From Candidatus Sumerlaeota bacterium (lineage in GTDB: Bacteria; Sumerlaeota; Sumerlaeia; JADFCT01), in assembly GCA_026398575.1 (NCBI GenBank), contig JAPLSP010000479.1, positions 1 to 12,096 of the forward strand: a stretch of 12,096 bases of DNA. Reading direction: 5' to 3'. Both the position numbers and the translations under genes were made by a program. The notes below the pieces were generated by a model, which saw only the letters and a list, made by a program, of their open reading frames with translations, searched no databases and had not been told where the DNA came from. This document shows, one piece after another, positions 7,396-12,096 of the stretch. Each line of letters begins with the position of its first letter. The stretch's first letter is position 1.

Positions 7396-10300
7396 AAAGG
7401 ATATATTTTGATCGCGATGTCGCGCGAGAGGATCGGCATTTTGACATGGAGTTTGCCGTCGGTAACCGTCGCCTCGGATTTAATGACCTTTCCCTGAATC
7501 CAGGTGCTCCAGCATTCCACCGCGTAGCGGCCATTCTTCAGGCCGTTGATGGTTATTCCGGTATCTTCCACCGGTTCGAAGAGCTTGGCTTTGGGATCGT
7601 CGGTGAACACCTGCGAATTGTTGAAGGGGTTTTGCGCGATGCGATTGTGATAGACCCAGGCATAAGCGCGGTCCGAGCCGACGCGCGTCATGGCCCGCAG
7701 ACCCGGGGCGTTATCCACCGCGAGATCTTCGAACTTCCACGTCTTGCCGCTCAGGTTTTCGCCTTTGATATAGTCGGCGAAGATGCCCCAGTAGCGCTCC
7801 AGCTTCCAGTCGAAGATGAAGTTCCACCACCACGGCATGGGCGTCCCGGCCATCGGCGTATTCCATCCGATCCAGGGCGCATTATGGATTTGGAGCGCCA
7901 GATGATACAGCGAGGTTCCGAAGGCGTGTCCGCCGTATTCCTCGATGATGGCGGGCTTTCCGAATTGCCGCAAGTGTTCCGTGCGGCTGCGCAGCACGTC
8001 AACGAAACTGTCCTGCGTGTAGCCGGCCGCCTGCGTATAGTCAATCTGATCGAGTTCCCAGATGGACGAATCGCCGTTGTATCCTAGAAATTCTGTGGTC
8101 AGCATGTGCCGCCCCCCGTCCACCTTCCGGATATCCTCTCCCATCTCCTTGTGCCAGTCGGCCCGGACCGATTCGCTGCCGTTGATCACCTCGACTTCGA
8201 TCCCCATCACCCAGCCATAGAGATTGGGATAGGCGCCATAGCGCGCGATGCAATAGCGATGCCGCCGCTTGAAGAGCTCCTTGGCCCTCGGGTCGGTCAT
8301 GGATTCCGGGTGGTTGTTCAAGAAACCTCCGTTATTGACGTTATAAGGATTGCTAGCCCATTGCTCATCATGCCGCATGGTCCAGGGGCCATGATGATTG
8401 AGCGTAATTTCCAGCATGATGTTGTTCTTCTCGGCCTGCTGCATCAGATAGTCCATCCGCCAGGCGTTCTGCAGGCTGTACTTGCCGATGCCGTAGTAGG
8501 AGGGATAGTCGTCGCGCCATTCCAGGCCGCACCACCACGGCGTCATCCAGACGCGTCCCGCCGAGACGTGCGCTTCGTTCATCTGCCGGAAGAAGTCGCC
8601 GAACAGCAGCGTCCCATTGTTGGGATTCTTATAATTGAATCCCTGCAAGCCGATGGTGCGCCCGTCGCGCGGCCAGCACAGGTTGAGCGAAATCGGATAA
8701 AAGAACTCGCCGTTTTCGAAAACAAAGTATTCGCGCTTGGCGTCGGCCTTCAGGTAGCCGCGGCCGGGCGCCGCCGTCACGCGCAAGGAACGCGGCAGCG
8801 TCTCGATCGTCGCGCCGGTATGGTCTTTGCCCGAAAGGCGCCAGTTATAGACGCCCGCCTCCGAAGGCATGAAGCGCACGGCCCAATACGGTTTGCCGCT
8901 GGGATACAGCGATTCGCTGGCGCCCACGGCTTTGCGCATATAGTCCTGGCCATAGAAAGCGGGGAAGGTCTGCTCCTTTCCCGAGGGCGCTTTGAACTTG
9001 CCCCATAAATCCACCTGGCCCGGATCGAAAGGATTCTCATATTCGCGGGCCAGCTCGAAGCGCGCTTCATAGACCTTGTATTGCGGCGCTTCGTTCGCGA
9101 CTTTGACGATTTGCGCCTGGAACGCTCCTTCGGGCGCTTTGCCGGAAGGAATCACGTCCTTGATCCGTATGTTCTCGATGGAATCAATGGCGCCGAAAAT
9201 CCTGACGCCCGCCGCCCGCACGCGCCGCAGGTCCCACTGTCCCCAGGCGTTGTAGGATTGCGCCCCGGTCCATGCGCCCCCGGTCAGCGGCAGGCGGATG
9301 GAAAGGACGTCGCCCGTGGTTGGGCAGTCATCCACGACCGTCTGGTACCAATCGCCGTCCATCACTTTGAGATAGACGACCGCGCGCAATGCGCCCGGCG
9401 GAATCGGATCGGTGGGCGCCAGCGGCTCGGTGGAGCTCGTCGCCTGCGGATTGCGTCCGCGCTTGAGGGCGACGTTGAACGTGACGTCCGATGCGTTGAA
9501 CCACGAGGCGTCCAGTTTTTTCTCATCCTCGACACACGGGCCGTCCAGCCGCACGGACGCATTCGTGATCTGCGCATTGACATCGAGATAGTCGGGGACC
9601 GACAGCGCGACGGCGATCAGCAACGCGGCGCCGGCGGCGAAGGGGATCAGCGTCCAGATGGCGCTCATCAACGGGCGCGCGACGGCGGGCGTGGGCGCGG
9701 CGGCCAGGGCGCGCCCGCGTTTTGATTTTTTGAACAGGCCGTGCGGCGTCTTGAGCCATGCGAACGGCGCGCTGAAAAACTGCAAGAAGCCCAACCATCC
9801 GCCCAGGCTCATCATCAGCCAATACAGCGGCATGAACAGGCCGGGCAGCATCAGCCGATAGTATCGCCGGCGCAGTCCGCCGATCAGATGAATCAGCACA
9901 AAGTAACCGTTGAAAAGACCCATCAGGATCGTAGCGTAGAGCAGGACGATGCTCCACTCCTCGCGCGGATCGAAGAGCTTCCATTGCTTGACGTACCAAA
10001 GCCCCAGAATGGCCCAGCAAACCGGCATCAACAGCAGCGTCATTACCTGGCCGCCCACTGTGAGCGCCATCATCAAAAACTTCCAAGGCCCCAACTGCCA
10101 GAGCGAACGGAAGGGCGAGCGCGTATGAACCAGGAAGGTTTGCCAATAGCCTTTGATCCAGCGCGAACGCTGCGTCATCCACGGCCTGAGCTTGCAGGGC
10201 GCTTCCTCCCACGTGGTGGATTCCAAGACGCGGATGCCGCAGCGCGCGCGGCTAAGACGGATGCCCAGATCGCAGTCTTCCGTGACGTTCCAGGGGTCCC

Positions 10301-11336
10301 ATCCTCCGATGCGGCGCAGGATTTCGACTTTGAAGTGGTTCGACGTGCCGCCCAGCGGAATGGGCGAACGCATGGCGTGCAGTCCGGGCAGATACAGGTC
10401 GAACCAAGCGGAGTATTCCAGCGTGAACCAGCGCGTCAGCAGGTTTTGATAGCCATTGTAAAAATTCAGCCGCGCCTGGAGGCAGGCAACCCTGCGCGGC
10501 ATCTTGCGAAAAGCGATGACGGCTTTTTTCAGCTGGTCCGGCTCGGGACGGTCCTCGGCATCGAAAACAACCAGGTACTCCCCGCGCGCATGTTCCAGGC
10601 CGTAGTTGCATGCGCGCGGTTTGGTGCGCGGGCGGCCATCGGGAACCACCACTTCGCGAATGTGCGGCGGCAATGTAACTTGCTGCAACTCCAGCTGCGT
10701 TTCGAGGTCGTTTTCCTCCAGCAGCAGCTGGATGTCCAACTTGTCGGTGGGATAATCCAGCCGCTTCAGCGCTACTATCAAGTCTTCCAGAATATCCCGT
10801 TCTTTATAAAGTGGGACAAGAACCGTATAGACCGGGAGCGAATCGTTTTCGAGCGCCTTCAGCGCTTTGGCGGAGATGGAAGTGGTAAACCAGCGGAATT
10901 GCCCGGCGAATACGGCCAGCACTTTTGCGCCGACGACAACGCTGAAAAAGGTCAGCGTCGCAATATTCCAGAACACGGCAAACGAGGTGAAATCCACATA
11001 GGCTTGCCCCACCAGCCCGATCACAATCCCCAAAAACAGTCCACGCTGCCAGGCGCTCCAAGGCTTGCGGGCGCCCTCGAAAGGCGTCAGTGGCACAGGC
11101 TTCCAAGCCTGTGTTGTCAGTGTCACAGGTTTCGCAGCCTGTGTATCCAACTTCGTCAGTGGCACAGGCTTCCCAGCCTGTGCTACATCGGATTGCTTCT
11201 TTGCGGGAATGGCGCCAACCGCATGTCCCACTTTCGCCGAACCCAAATGCAATGCGCCGGCGCCATCGGAAGAAACAGATGGTTTCCGTTTTTCTTCCAA
11301 TTCAATTGGCGTTTTTTTCTGAGCGGCAGGCGTCAT
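7392..11336 (-). CDS. GT2 processive glycosyltransferase fused to DUF5060 and GH-A-type hydrolase (first copy)
   Basis: This 1314-residue paralogue of the next gene has the same domain order. An extra N-terminal tail of about 70 residues (1-85) is lysine/alanine-rich and holds three near-identical peptides, QAGKPVPLT (53-61), QAAKPVTLT (66-74) and QAWKPVPLT (76-84), encoded by DNA palindromes. Membrane spans follow at about 98-116 and 119-143. The GT2 domain covers about 168-410 with EEND (207-210), DAED (259-262), TED (352-354) and QRSRW (389-393). Spans near 420-448, 462-486 and 500-528 precede KTPHG (529-533) and a further span at 559-580. The C-terminal part has a jelly-roll-like region (about 590-735), DUF5060 (about 756-853), a TIM barrel (about 859-1210) with candidate E1047 and E1133, and a final beta domain. 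The residue before E1047 is Ile instead of the usual clan GH-A Asn. The ATG at 11336 lies about 15 bases after a predicted transcription start, without a Shine-Dalgarno motif. Expected at the inner membrane, making a polysaccharide of unknown type. Confidence 0.9.
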   Translation of the reverse strand: MTPAAQKKTPIELEEKRKPSVSSDGAGALHLGSAKVGHAVGAIPAKKQSDVAQAGKPVPLTKLDTQAAKPVTLTTQAWKPVPLTPFEGARKPWSAWQRGLFLGIVIGLVGQAYVDFTSFAVFWNIATLTFFSVVVGAKVLAVFAGQFRWFTTSISAKALKALENDSLPVYTVLVPLYKERDILEDLIVALKRLDYPTDKLDIQLLLEENDLETQLELQQVTLPPHIREVVVPDGRPRTKPRACNYGLEHARGEYLVVFDAEDRPEPDQLKKAVIAFRKMPRRVACLQARLNFYNGYQNLLTRWFTLEYSAWFDLYLPGLHAMRSPIPLGGTSNHFKVEILRRIGGWDPWNVTEDCDLGIRLSRARCGIRVLESTTWEEAPCKLRPWMTQRSRWIKGYWQTFLVHTRSPFRSLWQLGPWKFLMMALTVGGQVMTLLLMPVCWAILGLWYVKQWKLFDPREEWSIVLLYATILMGLFNGYFVLIHLIGGLRRRYYRLMLPGLFMPLYWLMMSLGGWLGFLQFFSAPFAWLKTPHGLFKKSKRGRALAAAPTPAVARPLMSAIWTLIPFAAGAALLIAVALSVPDYLDVNAQITNASVRLDGPCVEDEKKLDASWFNASDVTFNVALKRGRNPQATSSTEPLAPTDPIPPGALRAVVYLKVMDGDWYQTVVDDCPTTGDVLSIRLPLTGGAWTGAQSYNAWGQWDLRRVRAAGVRIFGAIDSIENIRIKDVIPSGKAPEGAFQAQIVKVANEAPQYKVYEARFELAREYENPFDPGQVDLWGKFKAPSGKEQTFPAFYGQDYMRKAVGASESLYPSGKPYWAVRFMPSEAGVYNWRLSGKDHTGATIETLPRSLRVTAAPGRGYLKADAKREYFVFENGEFFYPISLNLCWPRDGRTIGLQGFNYKNPNNGTLLFGDFFRQMNEAHVSAGRVWMTPWWCGLEWRDDYPSYYGIGKYSLQNAWRMDYLMQQAEKNNIMLEITLNHHGPWTMRHDEQWASNPYNVNNGGFLNNHPESMTDPRAKELFKRRHRYCIARYGAYPNLYGWVMGIEVEVINGSESVRADWHKEMGEDIRKVDGGRHMLTTEFLGYNGDSSIWELDQIDYTQAAGYTQDSFVDVLRSRTEHLRQFGKPAIIEEYGGHAFGTSLYHLALQIHNAPWIGWNTPMAGTPMPWWWNFIFDWKLERYWGIFADYIKGENLSGKTWKFEDLAVDNAPGLRAMTRVGSDRAYAWVYHNRIAQNPFNNSQVFTDDPKAKLFEPVEDTGITINGLKNGRYAVECWSTWIQGKVIKSEATVTDGKLHVKMPILSRDIAIKIYPL
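11086..11184. repeat. Three in-frame CACAGGC palindromic repeats in the N-terminal coding region
   Basis: Three copies of a unit of about 30 bases, GTCAGTGG-CACAGGCTT-CC-AAGCCTGTG, start at 11086, 11116 and 11155. Copy 1 contains a perfect 20-base palindrome (11094-11113). Copy 3 has 8-bp arms (11163-11170, 11175-11182), and copy 2 is degenerate. The spacings of 30 and 39 bases are multiples of three, so each copy is read in the same frame and gives the QA-x-KPV-x-LT peptides. The unit looks like a dispersed genomic palindromic repeat that has been accepted into a gene. Confidence 0.88.
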
Positions 11337-11357
11337 AGTTATCGTTTCGCGGCGCGG

Positions 11358-11386
11358 ATTATCCGGAGAAAATCAAGGTGGGTCAA
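11358..11386 (-). promoter_or_regulatory. Sigma70-like promoter for the fusion-gene pair
   Basis: On the minus strand TTGACC (11386-11381) and GATAAT (11363-11358) are separated by exactly 17 bases. Each hexamer is one mismatch from consensus. A start near 11351 would leave a leader of only about 15 bases before the ATG at 11336, with no Shine-Dalgarno motif. The site lies in the 161-bp gap after the proline-rich gene and suggests that the two fusion genes have their own transcript. It is predicted from sequence only. Confidence 0.6.
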
Positions 11387-11417
11387 TCGGGATTGAGGGG
11401 CTGCGCAACGCGAGAAT

Positions 11418-11489
11418 GAATCATCTATATATATTAGACACAGCAACAGGCCGAAAGGTTACATCACAATAGTAAATTTGAGATGATTC
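11418..11489. repeat. Spaced 9-bp inverted repeat in the intergenic gap
   Basis: GAATCATCT (11418-11426) and AGATGATTC (11481-11489) are exact inverted copies 54 bases apart, enclosing an AT-rich patch (11423-11436). They lie between the end of the proline-rich gene and the predicted promoter of the fusion pair. The distance is long for a terminator hairpin and there is no T-run; an operator pair or chance are both possible. Confidence 0.35.
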
Positions 11490-11497
11490 TTGCGGCG

Positions 11498-12096
11498 TCA
11501 AATCAGATCGCCGGAATCCTCAGCCTTCGGAACCGGGGGACGCGCCGGAGGCGGAGTCGGCGCCTGTCCGGGCTGCCGCTGTGGCGCGTTGGGAGTGTGA
11601 GCGGGCGGATTCGGCGGCTGAGCCTGCTTTGGATGCGGCGCCACTGGAACTCTGGCGCCGGAAGGGGAGGGAGGATTCTTCGGCGCTTGGGAAGGCAGAG
11701 GCGTAGTTTGCCGCGCTGGTGAAATTGGCGCCGCTTGCCGCGCCGGGGCGGCTGGCGCTGGCGGCGAGTCCTCCAGAGACGGAGGCGCCAGGATTCTTGA
11801 AATTGACATCAAGTCGTCCTGGGACGATTGATCGGTCTGTATCGCCGGTATTTCGTTGAGCACTCGCGAGATGGAGAGGAAATCATCCGAGTCAGAGGTA
11901 TCATGCAGTTTCGCGTCGGGGGCTTGTTCCCTTGAGGCTCTAGGCGCAATTGCGGCAGGCGCCGGCGGCCTGGGGCGCGATTTGATCGTCTGCGGATCGG
12001 GAGGTTCATCGAGCGCCTCCGAAAAAGGAGTCCAGTTAGCCTCGGGACGCGATGCGCGCGGTTTGGTCGCGCTGGGCAGGGGCGGGGCATCCAGCG
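11498..12096 (-). CDS. Proline-rich protein of unknown function, 3' part (5' end outside window)
   Basis: The minus-strand frame ending in TGA at 11498-11500 is open for 198 codons to the window edge, so the true start lies beyond 12096; an in-frame GTG at 11863 gives only a false internal start. The visible part is rich in Pro, Ala, Gln and Ser, especially its last 90 residues, and looks intrinsically disordered. Two copies of one short motif stand out: DDFLSISRVL (visible residues 70-79) and DDLMSISRIL (93-102), each after an acidic or polar stretch. There is no membrane span or recognisable enzyme domain in the visible part. It could be the tail of a cytoplasmic adaptor, kinase or envelope protein; I do not recognise the family. 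It precedes the fusion genes on the same strand with a 161-bp gap and a separate promoter, so co-transcription is not implied. Confidence 0.7.
   Translation of the reverse strand, partial: LDAPPLPSATKPRASRPEANWTPFSEALDEPPDPQTIKSRPRPPAPAAIAPRASREQAPDAKLHDTSDSDDFLSISRVLNEIPAIQTDQSSQDDLMSISRILAPPSLEDSPPAPAAPARQAAPISPARQTTPLPSQAPKNPPSPSGARVPVAPHPKQAQPPNPPAHTPNAPQRQPGQAPTPPPARPPVPKAEDSGDLI

Noticed and set aside
11086..11184. CRISPR array with short repeats
   Set aside because: Only three imperfect units with intervals too short and unequal for spacers, and they are coding.
9741..11396. 551-codon open frame antisense to the first fusion gene
   Set aside because: Gln/Arg/His-rich translation without any motif, opposite the clear GT2 domain; a shadow frame.
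11809..12090. 93-codon minus-strand frame with ATG at 12090
   Set aside because: It overlaps the proline-rich gene in another frame; the competing frame is open to the window edge and carries a duplicated motif.

Overview
The window is GC-rich bacterial chromosome with compact coding, mostly leaderless or Shine-Dalgarno-poor genes and many small palindromic repeats, some of them inside genes. Secreted SGNH hydrolases, DUF5060-type glycoside hydrolases and these repeat families together resemble genomes of the PVC superphylum (Planctomycetota, Verrucomicrobiota, Lentisphaerota) or candidate phyla such as Sumerlaeota and Hydrogenedentota. That placement is an inference from style; no marker gene is present.

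Layout: positions 1-146 hold a palindromic repeat cluster. A plus-strand gene (195-2099) encodes a secreted protein with two SGNH/GDSL hydrolase-like domains around a beta-rich domain. It converges with, and overlaps by 11 bp at the stops, a minus-strand extended short-chain dehydrogenase (2089-3108) that closely resembles OleD-type reductases. The 432-bp gap 3109-3540 contains a low-complexity A/C-rich tract and a 246-bp nested inverted repeat that looks like a MITE or REPIN-type element.

The centre of the window, 3541-11336, is a pair of very large paralogous minus-strand genes joined by an ATGA stop/start overlap. Each encodes about 1300 residues in this order: membrane spans, a processive family-2 glycosyltransferase of the cellulose-synthase type, more membrane spans, a jelly-roll-like domain, a DUF5060 Ig-like domain, a TIM-barrel glycoside hydrolase of clan GH-A type, and a C-terminal beta domain. 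Polymer synthase and polymer-cleaving or polymer-binding modules are thus in one chain, twice. A good sigma70-like promoter lies just upstream of the first gene. Both genes carry small palindromic repeats inserted in frame: three CACAGGC palindromes in the N-terminal tail of the first, and a hairpin plus a 12-bp tandem array inside the glycosyltransferase domain of the second.

At the right edge (11498-12096) is the 3' part of a minus-strand gene for a proline-rich, probably disordered protein with a duplicated DD-hydrophobic-SISR motif; its start lies outside the window.

A reasonable reading is that the fusion pair makes and trims or retains an extracellular polysaccharide. The SGNH protein could deacetylate carbohydrate in the same envelope, but its distance and orientation make that link weak.
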